From the NCBI RefSeq assembly GCF_030704535.1, contig NC_081807.1:4133001-4197000 (forward strand): a stretch of DNA of 64,000 bases, given 5' to 3'. The position numbers were made by a program, and so were the translations under genes. The notes below the pieces were generated by a model that worked only from the letters and a program-made list of their open reading frames with translations, ran no database searches and was not told the DNA's origin. This DNA is from Vitis vinifera (taxonomy: Eukaryota; Streptophyta; Magnoliopsida; Vitales; Vitaceae). Below, one piece after another: positions 49,302 to 61,913 of this stretch; the first letter of the stretch is position 1; each line of letters starts with the position of its first letter.

Positions 49302-51729
49302 TGTTTTTGGTAGTCTCCACCAAACAACACAAGGGAATTATATAGCCAACCAGGAACACTACTGTTTGGCAAAGTGATCAGAATCCCAGAAAACCAGGTT
49401 AGGATTTCTGATTAGGATTATCTCTTGGCTTCTTGATGAAGCGAGTGGGGATTTATGCTTAGGAATGGTGCTAAATGAGTGTATATAAGAATCCAGGCTG
49501 CGTCAAGAAGGCTAGAGAGGGAGACATAAGGCATAAGGTCCATGTCCCACAAAAGAATACGAATTTTCACTTTTTTTTTCTTTGGATTTCCCACCCTTCT
49601 AATGGATGTACACCAAACGAATTATGAACACATCATTCAGGACCTCTATCTGTATCATCCCAGCATCCATATACTTATACTAGTCGCCCCACCTGATCTT
49701 GAATTCTTGATCCAAACACTATCTCTATACAGGGGAATGTATCAAAATAGTTAAACTAAAATATCCGGAGTACAATTTGTAAAGTCATATGTATATTTCT
49801 AGGCTCATGCATCACTTAAGATCTGGGGGTTTCATTAGAGGATACAAGAACTTAGCATCTAAAAAGTGGATCATATGAGATTTAGTAGATTAATTTAGAT
49901 AATATTCGGGTTTCCAATATTATAATTGTTGTGACAGTCCAAGTATACAACTGACATCATGGGGTGCTCTTTGATGGAGAATAACTTGCCCATATTTCTC
50001 ACTATCTTATATCAGAGGCTGACTTGGAGGACAAATTCTTCTTATCCCTAGTACTAATTTTGTGACATCAATAGAAATCCCTTTGATTATGTTATATGAT
50101 CAGATCAACAGGATAATAATATTCATTTGTAGCTTAATTAAGCAAGGCAAATTATCGCTTACTTGGCTTGTTCCCTAATTTTCGAATGATGAAGCTTAAT
50201 TCCCACAAATGGAGACAACATGTGATGCATTTTTGGAGGAATAAATTCTGAAGTATCAGCATAAATACTGCTTAAAGATCAGTTAGGAATGAGACCGGGT
50301 TAACTGTTAAACCAGATCAAAAGACTGATCATGCTTCTCTTTCCATGTTCTAGGTGTTAAAACACAGTAAAAGCATTGATTGCTATCGCCATCACCTTCG
50401 TCATATGTTGATGAAATATTCTTTTCTCAATACCCTCATCCACCATTGCTGCCACTAAGGATTTCACAGTGACATACAGCTTCTTTATGACTACACGTTC
50501 AACAGTAGTATTTATATGAAGCTTGGTAATGGCTCAATGGTTGAAAGCCAACATGGAGAATCTATCCTTTTCTGGTCAACAACACTGAAAGTATAGAAGA
50601 AACAACAATCAAAGAAATATATCCCAATAGGACTAGTACTGCTACTGTTGTGGTTCTAGATTGTTTTCTTTAATTTTCTCCCTTTTTCTTTTGTTTCTTT
50701 AGGTACAAAAGAATATGTTGATAGGTGCAAGTGATCATATGTGGCCTAATTATCCACATCCACTCATTTGTAATTGTACTTGCAAGGATGAAAAACGGGG
50801 GAAATGAATATGATTCTTTTCTCTTGTCCTTCCCCCAAATTGTTCCCTTTTTCTGGCTCATCTGCTAGTTCTGCAAATTCTTTGATTTTATCCATGTATC
50901 CTTGAGACTGTGGAGTGAGATTGATAATTTTGTTATCATTGTTGTACTCAAATAAACCTATGTTGTTGCAAAAATAGTAACCTTAGCTGGGGTTGATTTG
51001 ATTTTTCTTTCATCCTATAATCGAAAAACAAGATCACGAGTAAAACAACCTTATTACTTTGTATCTCATTTTATTGTTCATTTGTCTATATATTAATCTC
51101 GTTCTTTTGTATTTTGATGTTATTTATTTATATTTGATTATATTTATTTGTATCGTAGTCTCGTATATGTCAATTATCATCTAATGATATAGATTTATTC
51201 CAACATTTTTAATCATTAAGATTATAAGTTCGACAAATACGGACCGATGCCCTAATATTTTTCTTTCTTTTTTATCAAATTAATAAAAATGTCCCAATGA
51301 TGTTTAAAGTAAAATAAAACATTATGAGGGGGAGGAAGCCCTCACTCCTCAATTTGAATGTTGCTTTCCAAAAGGAATTGCTCAAAATGATATGGAAGAC
51401 TTGGTCTAAAGTAAATTGTACATTAGCATATTGAACTACTTTGTGAACAAAGAAAGAAAAAGAGGAAAAAAGAAAAGGTGATGTCTTATATTAGGTTGAG
51501 TGAAAGAGTAGTGATTTGTGGATTTTGATTCTTTGGACGAATGTTAAGATTTCACTTGTTGAATGGAACTCTTTGAATGAATTGTTAAATAATTATTCTT
51601 AAATAATTGTGTCGACTGCAGTTTTCTTTCCTGTTGTTTCTCGGCAACCAAACAAAGCCCACTTCGACTCACCAAGGTCTCTCTCTCTATATGTATATAT
51701 GTATATGGTTTGCAACAGTCAAATTTTGA
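49302..51729. other. Intergenic DNA between DC1 and PPR genes
   Basis: These genes are divergently placed (DC1 minus, PPR plus), so both promoters lie in this 2.4-kb interval. I found no protein-coding exon, transposon end or RNA gene in it. Just before the PPR ATG there is a CT run followed by alternating TATA/TGTA sequence (about 51679-51708) that may hold its TATA box. Confidence 0.5.
49336..49344 (-). promoter_or_regulatory. TATA box candidate of the DC1 gene
   Basis: The minus strand reads TATATAATT about 35-43 bases upstream of the ATG at 49301. If used, the leader would be very short. A second TATA-like motif (GTATATAAG on the plus strand near 49481) points the other way. Confidence 0.4.
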
Positions 51730-53208
51730 ATGGCGGTTTCTAAGGTTAAGCAAATTTTATTCACACCCCTAGCCCGTAAAACCCTTTGTCTCTCCTTGTC
51801 TTCCTTGCCATCCGATCAAAACCCTACCAAAACCCTAATTTCAACGGCCGTTTCAATTCTCCGACACCAACGTTCAAAGTCCCGGTGGAGCCATCTCCAA
51901 TCTCTGTTCCCGAAAGGCTTCACCCCCACCGAAGCTTCCCAAATTGTTCTCCAAATAAAAAACAATCCACATCTTGCTCTCTCCTTTTTCCTCTGGTGTC
52001 ATCACAAGTCCCTCTGCAACCACACCCTCCTCTCCTACTCCACCATCATTCACATTCTTGCTAGAGCTCGCCTCAAGTCCCAAGCTTTAGGCCTAATCCG
52101 GACAGCAATTCGGGTTTTTGATGATTCGGATGAATGCTCATCACAGCCTCCGAAAATATTTGAATCGCTTGTCAAGACGTATAATTCGTGTGGGTCAGCT
52201 CCATTTGTGTTTGATTTGTTGATTAAAGCATGTTTGAATTCGAAAAGGATTGAACAGTCGATTTCTATTGTTAAAATGCTTAGGTCTCGGGGAATTAGCC
52301 CGACAATTAGTACATGTAATGCTCTGATTTGGCAGGTTTCACGGGGTCGGGGTTGTGATGCAGGTTATGAGATTTATAGGGAGGTTTTCGGGTCTTGGGA
52401 TGATGAAATCAATGAAAAGGTTAGGGTTAGGGTTAGGGTTAGGGTTAGGGTTTGCCCAAATGTGCATACATTCAATGCATTGATGGTTTGTTTTTACCGG
52501 GATGGTGGGGTGGAGAAGGTGGAGGAGATTTGGGCTGAAATGGGGGAATGGGATTGTAATCCAAATGCCTATAGCTATAGTGTTCTAATGGCAGCATTTT
52601 GTGATGAAGGGAGGATGGGAGAGGTTGAGAAGTTATGGGAAGAAATGCGAATGAAGAAAATGGAGCATGATATCATGGCGTATAACACAATAATCGGTGG
52701 GTTTTGTAGAATTGGGGAGATTGAGAGGGGAGAAGAGCTTTTCAGAGAAATGGAATTGAGTGGGATTCAGAGTACTTGTGTTACTTACGAGCATCTTATT
52801 AATGGGTATTGTGAAATTGGAGATGTTGATTCAGCAGTTCTTTTGTACAAGGATATGTGCAGGAAAGGTTTCAGGGCAGAGGCAAGAACTGTTGATGGGA
52901 TGATTCTCTTACTTTGTAACAATAGGAGGGTTCATGAAGCTTTGAAGTTATTGAGGGTTGCAATGGGAAATGTTGAATTTGCGCCAAGGGGGAAGAGTTA
53001 TGAGACTCTGATAAAGGGTTTTTGCGAAGAGGGGAAGATGGAAGAAGCATCGAAACTTCAATCAGAGATGGTGGGGAAAGGGTTCAAACCGACTCTTGAG
53101 ATTTATAGTGCTTTTATTGATGGTTATATGAAACAAGGGAACAAGGAAATTGCAGAAACCTTAAGGAAGGAAATGTTCGAAACTCAAATGCAGCAGGAAG
53201 AGAATTAG
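51730..53208 (+). CDS. P-class pentatricopeptide repeat (PPR) protein
   Basis: An intronless frame of 492 aa. PPR proteins bind organellar RNA one base per repeat and act in processing, stability or translation. The N-terminus (MAVSKVKQILFTPLARKTLC) is basic, serine/leucine-rich and lacks acids, which suits a mitochondrial or plastid targeting peptide; mitochondria are my guess. P-type repeats of about 35 residues are seen from about 155 onward: PFVFDLLIKACLNSKRIEQS, VHTFNALMVCFYRDG, YSYSVLMAAFCDEGRMGEVE, MAYNTIIGGFCRIGEIERGE, VTYEHLINGYCEIGDVDSAV, KSYETLIKGFCEEGKMEEAS and EIYSAFIDGYMKQGNKEIAE. There is no C-terminal E, DYW or SMR domain. A Val-Arg repeat at about 231-241, encoded by five TTAGGG units, interrupts the spacing between two repeats. 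The start gives the full targeting peptide. Confidence 0.94.
   Translation: MAVSKVKQILFTPLARKTLCLSLSSLPSDQNPTKTLISTAVSILRHQRSKSRWSHLQSLFPKGFTPTEASQIVLQIKNNPHLALSFFLWCHHKSLCNHTLLSYSTIIHILARARLKSQALGLIRTAIRVFDDSDECSSQPPKIFESLVKTYNSCGSAPFVFDLLIKACLNSKRIEQSISIVKMLRSRGISPTISTCNALIWQVSRGRGCDAGYEIYREVFGSWDDEINEKVRVRVRVRVRVCPNVHTFNALMVCFYRDGGVEKVEEIWAEMGEWDCNPNAYSYSVLMAAFCDEGRMGEVEKLWEEMRMKKMEHDIMAYNTIIGGFCRIGEIERGEELFREMELSGIQSTCVTYEHLINGYCEIGDVDSAVLLYKDMCRKGFRAEARTVDGMILLLCNNRRVHEALKLLRVAMGNVEFAPRGKSYETLIKGFCEEGKMEEASKLQSEMVGKGFKPTLEIYSAFIDGYMKQGNKEIAETLRKEMFETQMQQEEN
52421..52450 (+). repeat. (TTAGGG)5 in the PPR coding region
   Basis: Five perfect TTAGGG units lie in frame and encode alternating valine and arginine. 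The hexamer keeps the frame whatever its copy number, so length variants would add or remove Val-Arg pairs. The plant telomere unit is TTTAGGG, so this is not simply a captured plant telomere. Confidence 0.95.
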
Positions 53209-55571
53209 ATGAATTTTGCTTGTTGACAGGGAGCCAACTCCTTAGGTCACAAGAGTAACCAGTAACCTGTACTTAATGACCCAAGTTACTGCATGCTTAC
53301 TTGGTTGATTCTTGCTGAAGCTAAAAAGCATCTTGTTGAACATAACTTGGTAAGTTGTTCACTGTCTGGTCTTTGTTATGTGCTTCTTACCCTTTTAATT
53401 AAGGTTTCTGGTGCAAGATTCCACCTATGGTTAATAAAATATTTTGCTCATGTTACAGGTACATATTTGATGGGCACATGATTTTTTTTTATTCTGTATC
53501 TTAAAATAAGTGAAATAAATTTTGATGGTGGTGAGATATTATGTCTGCAACCGAATGGAATGCATGATTTGAATTGCTTATTACAGTGGTAGTTACAAGA
53601 GTTGTGAACATAGACTCGAATGCATAAGTAGCTGTAGTAAATCAGTTCATTAAGGGGAGGGTGAATATTCAAACCCATGTTTTTTATGCTGAAGAATTTC
53701 AACTCCATTCCATTAAGAGCATGCATCATTTCAATGTTAAATCTTGTTATTGTAGTGAGTGGCATGGGAAATTCATAGGACAGAAAAAGGCTTAAGACTG
53801 CTGCCCCACTCAGTGTGGCTTGGTGCATTGGGAGGAAGCTAAATAAAAGTACGTTTAAAGGGCAGGGTTTTCTGTGGAAAATAAAAATAAAAATGAAGGA
53901 CATAATTCTCAGGTTTTTCTGGGTAGATGGTGAAATGTAAAACAGAAGGAGATGCCCCTTCTGAGGTTTTGTTGATGGCTTGGTTTGCTGCTGAGTTTGA
54001 GTCTGTCCTCTTGGTCTTGTTTTCTTGTTGTTTTATTCTTTGGATGTCACTTTGTTATTTGTATACATCCTGATCATGTGCGTTCGTTCTTGGGTCAATA
54101 ACCCTTTGGGCATCTTTTTTGTGTTTACTAGTCCGAGCCTTTCAAAAGAAAAGTATCAGATGTTGCGCATGGATAGCTGTTATCAGTTTCTATGAAATGA
54201 TAGCTGTGATGGGAATTAGTGTGCATAGCCAGAAAAGGGCAATCCAGAACTACATTGCATAGCCAAGCTATCTAGAGAACAGAGGAGCTGCGAAGAGTCA
54301 GAATGTGATTCTTCCCAACCTTCGATGACCCTGGTTTCATCCTTCTTTGGCAATGTAATTCCACACTTCCTAGTTTGAATTTCCAAAGGAAAATGACTTT
54401 TGCTTGTAAATGAAATATTGGTACAATGTACTGGATTGAATCATTTAATTTGATCCCTATTCATTTGCACCAATCTCTGTGTTCTTGGCCTTGATGATGG
54501 ATTTGTTCAATTCTCAAATTGGTTTTGTACTTGGATCTGCATTTACTCCACATCTAGGTTGTGTCTCTGGTTGGTTCTCCTATTATATACCAAACCGAAA
54601 ACTAGTCCTATTTTTTTTATATTTGTTGAGCTCTGTTATTTTGCTGATTCCTATTAGCATTGCAATATTTTAAGCTTTTTCTCCATGACGATGAGATTTG
54701 TGTTTTACTGCTATGTGGTTGTTATCAGAGAAGATGGCATCATTTCGAAAATTGATACTATCAACAGAGAAGAAAAGTGATTCAAGTTGCTGTTAAAACA
54801 ACTCAATATGGATATGTCTTTGTCCAGAAACACCCAGAATGAGTCTGAATTAGGGCTTTCCAATCACTTTATCTGTCAGTAATGACTTAAATAATTTAAC
54901 AGATTGCTTAGTTTTCGCCCAACACCTAATCGAGGATGACAGATAGCTGACTGTTGCATATTTGTATTTATATATGTGTCCTTGCCAAGACAGATATGAT
55001 TTAAGGTATTCCTACTTCATCTAACCTACTTGGGCTTTGGATGCATCCTTCACTTTCTGTTGGGAAATCACTTCTATGGAAACAAACAATCCTAAAGAAA
55101 CCCAGCAGATTGCATTGTTTACCTACCTTAAGCGATAAGGTAACGAATTTTGAATGTGTTATTCTTAAGACAGTCATGGAGACACATGAATATTATGTCT
55201 CCATCTCCCTTCTCCACTTGTGCTTAGGATGTATCTCTGCCAACATCAAAGTGGCCAGACTGTGAAGTGAGAAAAATGGTAAGAAATCCTTTTGGATCTG
55301 TCAATTTATCCCAATATATTTGTTTCTTCTACTTTATGAAGATTCTCAAAATTTTCATTCTTCTTGTTCTTCCCCTGCATATAATTTGCTTTATGTCCAT
55401 GGTTTAACAAAATCTTTCTCCAGTCTTATTATACCATTGAAATGTTTCTGCTCATACAGTCACCAAAATACCTGTAGCTGTATGTTGAAGATCATCTCTT
55501 TTTAAAATTTTAAGATTATCAATTTACACTAAGAATAATATTGAATTTTGACATTGAACAACAGGTGAGGA
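53209..55571. other. PPR 3' flank and intergenic DNA
   Basis: The PPR stop is followed by likely 3' UTR. Several GT and AG sites (for example GTAAGT near 53350) could allow an intron in the UTR, but this cannot be decided from sequence. The PPR and CASP-like genes converge here. No coding region was recognised in the rest. Confidence 0.45.
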
Positions 55572-57685
55572 TCACAATGTGGGGAGCAACCAAAGATTGA
55601 AAAGAAATGAACCAAAAGACAGAAACCAGGACAAGAAGGCCATAGCTGCGGATATCTGATATCTACTGCAAAACTTTATAGGGTAGTAGGAGGCATCAGA
55701 TTTGAGCAGGACGTCGACCACACCAAGTGTTGAGGAAGCTGCAGCAAGTGTGAGAATTGATAAGACCTGCCATGGAATATATTCACTCATCACAAGTTGT
55801 TGGAGGTAAATACACCATCTGGGTGTAAATGAATCAGAGCAGGACATACCCAATCTCCTAGGACAATGATCAGCAGTATTCCTGGCTGGCGGAGAGGGCA
55901 TTTAACCAGGACAGAGTATCCATCCACCAGTGCCAAAGTGAAACTCCAAGGAATAACCAAACCCATGATTGTAACCAAATAGCTGCAGAACCAGAAAAAA
56001 TAAATTGGGAACAACAAACATTAAAAACCCTTTGATAATTCTGATTCAAGAAGCACAGTTGTACTAAAAATCAGCTTAAACAAAACCCCTTCTTAACTAA
56101 ATAAAATCTAAACTCAGTATTGTTGCAGTGTACTGCTCCACCATGTATTGTTCATAAAATCATTGCAGGAGATTTGAGATGAGGATAGTCTATTAGACAA
56201 GAAAAGCGACTGATTTTGTGCTTCTGAAGATACAAACTTTTCTGCCTTTCTCTGTATTCTGTGGATCAGCTAGTGTTTAGCTCTCTCTCTGGTTGAATGC
56301 TTATCATTCTGATGATCTCCCCTTCTTGGAACTTAAACAAACAGATGGCAATATCTGTTTTTCTTTCTTCCCTTTTAGGAGGCCATCACATATGTTGCTT
56401 GTGGGTTCCTAACTCTAGTGTCCACTGCTGCATTATATCAAAATGTCATTTGTCAGTGGCTAACCTAGCCCATCCTCTGACCATTCCTTGAAATCGTGTC
56501 GAAGATTTGAAAATTTTTTGGAGAGGCTAATGTGAAAATTAAAAGGCAAAGAAGGAAAAATTCTGTAACCAACTCTAATAAAGGGGAACTGAACTCCATC
56601 AAAGAATTGTCCATCACATTGGTATACAGGTCATGCACAAACGCCAGGGTGACAATGTGGGAGTCTGCAAAAGGACCCATAATCACCCAATCAAACTTGA
56701 ATGTCTATAGGCTTCCTTCAATGGGTGTCCTACTGAGGGTTTCTGCAGAAATCATTGAACTGGAGTTGGATTCGCTCATCAAATTTTCTGGAGGGTGGGA
56801 TCTTATATGGCATTGGAGGGATACTGGATCACTGAATTTACCTGATAATATGCCACACTCACCAAAGATCTTCTTTGGATAAGAATTGAGGCCGAATCAT
56901 ATTCTTACAGGAATTGTGACATCAATTGTTGAATTCCTTCTCTCTTCTTCGTTTTTCTTTGACAGGGAAGAAAAAATGTATTCATAGCCACCAGAAGGGG
57001 CCAAACTATTACAGTGGTATACAGAAAACACCCCCAAAGAAAGGAAAGAAACCGTCACACCTTGAATTCCTCAAAATGGAAAGTTGCCCCAAACTTGTTT
57101 GATGACCTAGGATTGATCAACCTCTGGTTCAAAGAGGAAAATATGAGGATTCGCCTGTAGGTGAAGCGTTTAGAGAGATTACTCAAGAATGTTGGGGGTT
57201 TATGTTGGCTGCCTATCTACTTGTGCTCAGACAAAAAGGAAAAAAAAAGAGGAAGAAGAAACAAATCTCATGTGTTTCTCAATTTGTGTTTGCAGATCCT
57301 GCCCATAAGATTCAAATAAGAATTTCATCACTCCCATCACAGAAATCATCCAGCAGATGAATGTAACCAACTACCCATCCATTGTCTTAGAAAACTCAAG
57401 TCAAACAACAGGAAAATCTCAGCGAGTTTCAGCAACCCAATGTTCTCTGATAGAATCCATGAATTGAAAGAGGGGGAGTTGCAGAAGAAATATAAAAGCA
57501 AATCAATGTAATTCACTCAAAACAAAAGATGCAAAGATGAGAACTGAGGATTACCAGAAAGCTGTGTAGCTATAGAACTCAACCCCCAAAGACATGAAAA
57601 GAAGAGAAGCAGAAGAGAATATGGTCTGGCCCAATCTCAAAGAGAAGCTAGCACTGGTCCCCACCGAGCCAGGTACTTCATCCAT
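55572..57685 (-). CDS. CASPL5B: CASP-like membrane protein, CASPL5B type
   Basis: Three exons on the minus strand (57685-57555, 55982-55850, 55766-55572) join in frame to 152 aa. CASP-like proteins are four-helix plasma-membrane proteins related to those that organise the Casparian strip, and to MARVEL proteins. Seen: a short N-terminus (MDEVPGSVGTSASFSLRLGQ); helix 1 about 18-37; AFCYLVTIMGLVIPWSFTLA in helix 2; helix 3 starting GDWVLSILTLAAASSTLGVV; and helix 4 AMAFLSWFLSFGSFLFNLWL ending PTL. The conserved arginine (R17, first helix) and aspartate (D87, third helix) of the family are present. Helix 2 begins in exon 2 at a split cysteine codon. The subgroup is assigned from remembered CASPL5B sequences. 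Function of this subgroup is not established. Intron 1 (55983-57554) is 1.57 kb and shows no recognised gene. Confidence 0.92.
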
Positions 57686-60600
57686 GGCTGTGTAGGCTCA
57701 TCTTAGCCCTCCACTGCCATCCCAAGATTTTCATCAAATTCCCCCCAAAACAAAATATTGCTCCAATATGCCATCCCACAGTTCGCAAGATTTATACACC
57801 TCTCTCCCTCTCCCATTCCCTCCCTCCCTCCCTTTTCATGTTTCAGGCAAGTTTTGAGGTTGGAACATGAACTCAGTTGATGATTGAATAATCAACTATC
57901 TTTTCATTATGTTGGATTTGACACTTGGAGCTTTATTTTTATTTTTTTTATGGGAATTGACACTTGTTTTTGGTATTCTAGCTGTATATGGTATTTTGGA
58001 AGCATGTACATGAGGCCCATGAGTCACGACACAGACCAGCAAAAGCATAGGAGGGTGACCTTTCTCCTTCACATTTTCTCATACATACCGTGTCCATACA
58101 AGCACTATACAATAACTATACCACTGTGTTATTGGCAGCTAACACAGACCATCATACATGACCCTACTTCAGACTTATCATTATCCTGTCAATTTGCCAA
58201 TAATATTAGATACCATCCAAGAAGTGTTTTATCTGGATTGAACTCGTGTTTTTTGTTTTTATGGTTTTGTTTTTTCATGATGAAATTGTTTTTTGTTTTT
58301 ATGGTTGTTTTTTTATGATGAAATTGGGTTTAAAATCCAAGTCCATAATAATTCTACTTTTTTTTTTTCTCAACTTCCCACAAGAGTGCTGAACAGTTTC
58401 AAATTTCAGGTTCCTGATTCTCCTACTTATGAGAAGAATAAGGGAGCATGGGAAGTGGGACAGGCTCTGTGACTACGGAGCAAAACTCATTGGTTAAGGC
58501 ATGTATTAAGGAGACTAACGAGAGTCAAAGTAGAGAGAAAAAAGGCAGCACTGACAAGGGGGAGAAGAAGAGCCAGTGCTTTGAAGGGGAGGTTAGGAAG
58601 TGGCCAAGTGTCAGAGTCATGGAGGCCTAACAATTAAAAAAATAGATGAGTGGTGTCCCTCAGACTTTGGGGGTGACCCTACTTGGCACTTTTATTGTGG
58701 TTGGAGGCCATGAATCAATAGGATTAGCGATCTCTTTCAACTGAAGATTTTCACTGTTTGGGGTGTGTCGGCAGCCCCTCATTGGACGAACCACCTGCTC
58801 CTTCTCTGCTTTGCTTTGTTACTTCATTGTCCACCTTGTGGATTTCTCATAAACATTTTATGGGTTATTTTCTTCCAATTTATAAGACAACAAAAATTTT
58901 CTTTTTGGTTACTAAAAAAAACTGGATAAAACAAGAGAAATAAATCTTCATTTATCATTTTCCATTGATTTCCATCGTTTGTATCATTTTTTTTAAAGAA
59001 AATAGATAATTTCTATTTAATTATTGATATAACACTTTATTAGAAGAGAATTATTTTTAAAAAAACTTCTTATTTGAAGTAAATTTGAATGGTGATAATA
59101 TACTTCTCTTTATTTTTTCGAGAAGGATGTTAAGAGAGAGAGAGAGAGAGAGAGGAGAGAAATCTTCCATGGGATATAAACAGGTCGACATAATTCAGAG
59201 ATTTGAGCCCCACCTCACACAAAGTTCACAAATTTTAAACAATGGTTCCAAGTGAATTGAAACACATGATATAGCTGCAACAACCGTTGAACCTCAAGAT
59301 GATTCAATGTGAATCAAGTAGTAATCAAAAGAAAACAAGAACCTAATTTAAGCCCTCCAATACGTAAAACCCAAATGTGACCTAATCCATGGAAAGGATA
59401 CACTGTTGTCATAGTTTTGCAGGGTAGAAAAGAAAGGAAGAAAAAGGGTTGAAGCACACAAGCTCCTCTTCATCCAAGCAGATTTCTCCCCAGCCAGACC
59501 CACAGCATATACCTGGAAAAGGAAATATTAATCAGTTGAGTGATACATAAAAACAAAGCGTGTATGTCTCTTAGATATAAGGAAGCAAAAATAGTAGGGC
59601 AGTTCAACCATGAATCTCCATTGGTAGGACATGTTTCCACATACACCAACCACACTTGCTATAACCGCTGTGTTCAGTGTTATACTTTGGGCCACTCAAT
59701 GCTATCTTAATGAATCATGGCATCACATTCTTTTGCTAAGTAGGGATCAGAGTGGGGTAACTTGCTGCATTATCAAAGCTTCAACGGCCAGTGCTGTAAA
59801 ATATGGCCAGAAGCTAAGGCTAACATTACACTGGCTTTGCAATGCAAGTAAAAGAAAAACTGATGAGGAATTTTATCCTTTTTTAAGCAACATTTTTGCA
59901 ATAGCTGAAACAATTGGGCCATCTTGGAGAATGGAACTCATTTGGAGCAAGACTAATAAGATTCAGGCAATAGAAATCAAGAGTAGCTAATGTGATGATT
60001 AGGGCCCTTTGGAGTTGCTATTTTCTTGGATTCCTAGGATGGCAAACCACACTGCAAATAGCTTAGCTAAATGAGGGGCTTCTCATTCAGTGTCCTTCGT
60101 GGGAGACTTTTTGCCACCTTGAGTTGTATTCTTATGTGCTATTGTATTTACCTTGTGATTCTTGCCTTATTCTTCATGGCTTCTATAACTGAAGGATTGC
60201 TCATCCTTGCACTGGTTCTACTCATATTCAATTAAATAAATTGTTTTCAATCCAAAAAATAACATAATAATAATAATAATAATTCAAAGAGAAGAAAGTG
60301 AGGGCAAAATGAGACTAGTGAACTGCTCGGATGAATTATCTAAAAACCGAACTTAAGCCCATCAGCCTATTTCACAGTCAGACTGCTAAACAGCCTACCG
60401 ATCAGAATAGCACTTAGTGATTTAACTTGGATAATTTGTCTTAGAAATTATTCCAAATTAGTATCTAATTGAGCAAATCTTGAGCCAAGCCCAACCACTC
60501 TCTATCTTATATTCCTATCGATAAAGCTATAAAATCCAAAGTCAACAGAAGAACCACAATTCTGGCAAAGAAATTCCCAGGCCACCTTTCATACAACCCA

Positions 60601-60895
60601 TGCCATAAATTTTAAAATATATCATCATACTTTCCCAAACTAAATATGGATAATAACATCAAATGATCATAGAAGAATTTTTTTTTTCTTTTGATCAGAG
60701 ATCATAGAAGCAATTTAGAGTTGTTAGATTGAATGGGTAGTAAAATAACTGAAGTACAACAGTTCCCTATATTGGATCTAATTTTGGGGGGTGGGGGAAC
60801 TGCAATTAGGAGATACAATGCTAAGTTGCTGCCTTCTTCCTACCCAAGTCCTAAAGCACGCATATACACGTCTATGGTACAAAATGGCAGAGTAT
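57686..60895. other. Intergenic; CASPL promoter and unrecognised DNA
   Basis: The CASPL5B promoter should lie just above 57685, where there is a CT-rich stretch (about 57800-57835). Simple repeats: (GA)n at about 59132-59154 and (TAA)n at about 60264-60284. Short open frames at 58448-58630 (plus, Lys/Glu-rich) and 59631-59990 (plus) match no family I know. On the minus strand, an AG acceptor followed by a possible short exon occurs near 59460-59515, but no partner exons were found. Confidence 0.4.
59132..59154. repeat. (GA)n microsatellite
   Basis: A pure run of about eleven GA units lies in non-coding DNA. Confidence 0.85.
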
Positions 60896-60903
60896 AAAAG
60901 CAC

Positions 60904-61525
60904 TAGGGCTGCAACTTGGGCCAGTTGGTTAGGCTGATGGCTAACCAGAGCATAATCAACATTAGCCCAACCCAACCTCATTTCTCTTAACTTGAGTTAA
61001 GTTCAGGTTGGTTAGATTATACTCATATTGGTTAGGTTGATCGGGTTGCATAATTCAAAATCCATCCATAATGTTTTTTTAAAAAACTTTTTTCTATATG
61101 TTCAAATAAAAATTTAAATACTAAATAAGATAAAATTTCAAAATACCAACAAAAAAGTAAAAATAAATTTATATATCTTACTAAAAAAATATATGACGAT
61201 ATATGATATTTTTTCTTTAAAATATATATATATATATAAACATGCATATTATTATATAGGATGATTTATGATATTTTTTCTTAAAAATCTAAAAAGAGAA
61301 TGAATGTTATTGCATAGGATAATATACACTATAAAGATTATAAAAACATTAAATCGGGTTTAGGTCAAGCCCAGGTTATCCAAACCTTGACTTGAGTCAA
61401 ACCCAATTTGAGCTTGGGTTGAAAAGGCCTAACCAACCCGAGTATTGAAAATAATTGCCCAAGCTCATCCAAACGTCAGATTGGATTCAAGTTGGGTCGG
61501 GCCAAGCTGCCAAAGTTGCACCCTA
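60904..61525. mobile_element. Non-autonomous hAT element (622 bp) with 8-bp target duplication
   Basis: The element starts TAGGGCTGCAACTTGG, and the complement of its right end reads TAGGGTGCAACTTTGG, giving terminal inverted repeats of the hAT type. It is flanked by a perfect 8-bp direct repeat, AAAAGCAC (60896-60903 and 61526-61533), the size expected of hAT transposition. Subterminal regions are packed with GGTTGG/CCAACC and TTGGGTT motifs (about 60920-61050 and 61350-61510), which could be transposase-binding repeats. The middle is AT-rich. No transposase frame is present, so it depends on another element. Confidence 0.93.
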
Positions 61526-61533
61526 AAAAGCAC

Positions 61534-61913
61534 CCAAAATAATGGAAAAACCTAGATGAGCAGGAAGTGTTAAGAGAAACAAAAGAAAAAAGGAGATAGA
61601 AATAATATTTCCTTCTATTAAAGGCAAGTATAGCAAGAGATCAACACAGGAACAAAGAACTTATTAGTCCATGGTAGGGCCACATATGCTTCCTAGATGG
61701 TACCGAAAGAGATTTAAGGAGAGGATCCTAGTATCATCACTGAGAATGTTTGTCGTTTCCAAAAAAAAAATCAATTTCCTTTAAAAAAAAGTAAAAATAA
61801 AATAAATTTTATTTAAATGTACTAATAATATAGGGGGGGAAAAACCTATCTCATTTATGATCTTTTTTTTCTAACATCAATAGTTGAGGGTAATAGAATA
61901 GTGAAGACTCTTG
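61534..61913. other. Short spacer between hAT and LINE elements
   Basis: About 380 bp of AT-rich DNA with A and T runs. No gene or element end was recognised. Confidence 0.5.

Noticed and set aside
53448-53903. A 151-codon minus-strand frame after the PPR gene
   Set aside because: Low-complexity start rich in Phe and Ile, antisense to the probable PPR 3' UTR, with no similarity to known proteins.
56465-56882. Frames on both strands in CASPL5B intron 1
   Set aside because: They overlap antisense, match no family I know, and would interrupt a well-supported intron.
57000-57100. Possible LINE tail in CASPL5B intron 1 (ACAGTGGTATACAGAAAACA and nearby)
   Set aside because: Only a vague resemblance to LINE 3' ends; no poly(A) run and no coding similarity.
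59460-59990. Possible short exon on the minus strand at 59460-59515 and a 119-codon plus-strand frame
   Set aside because: One acceptor site alone is not enough. No partner exons, start or conserved domain could be found.
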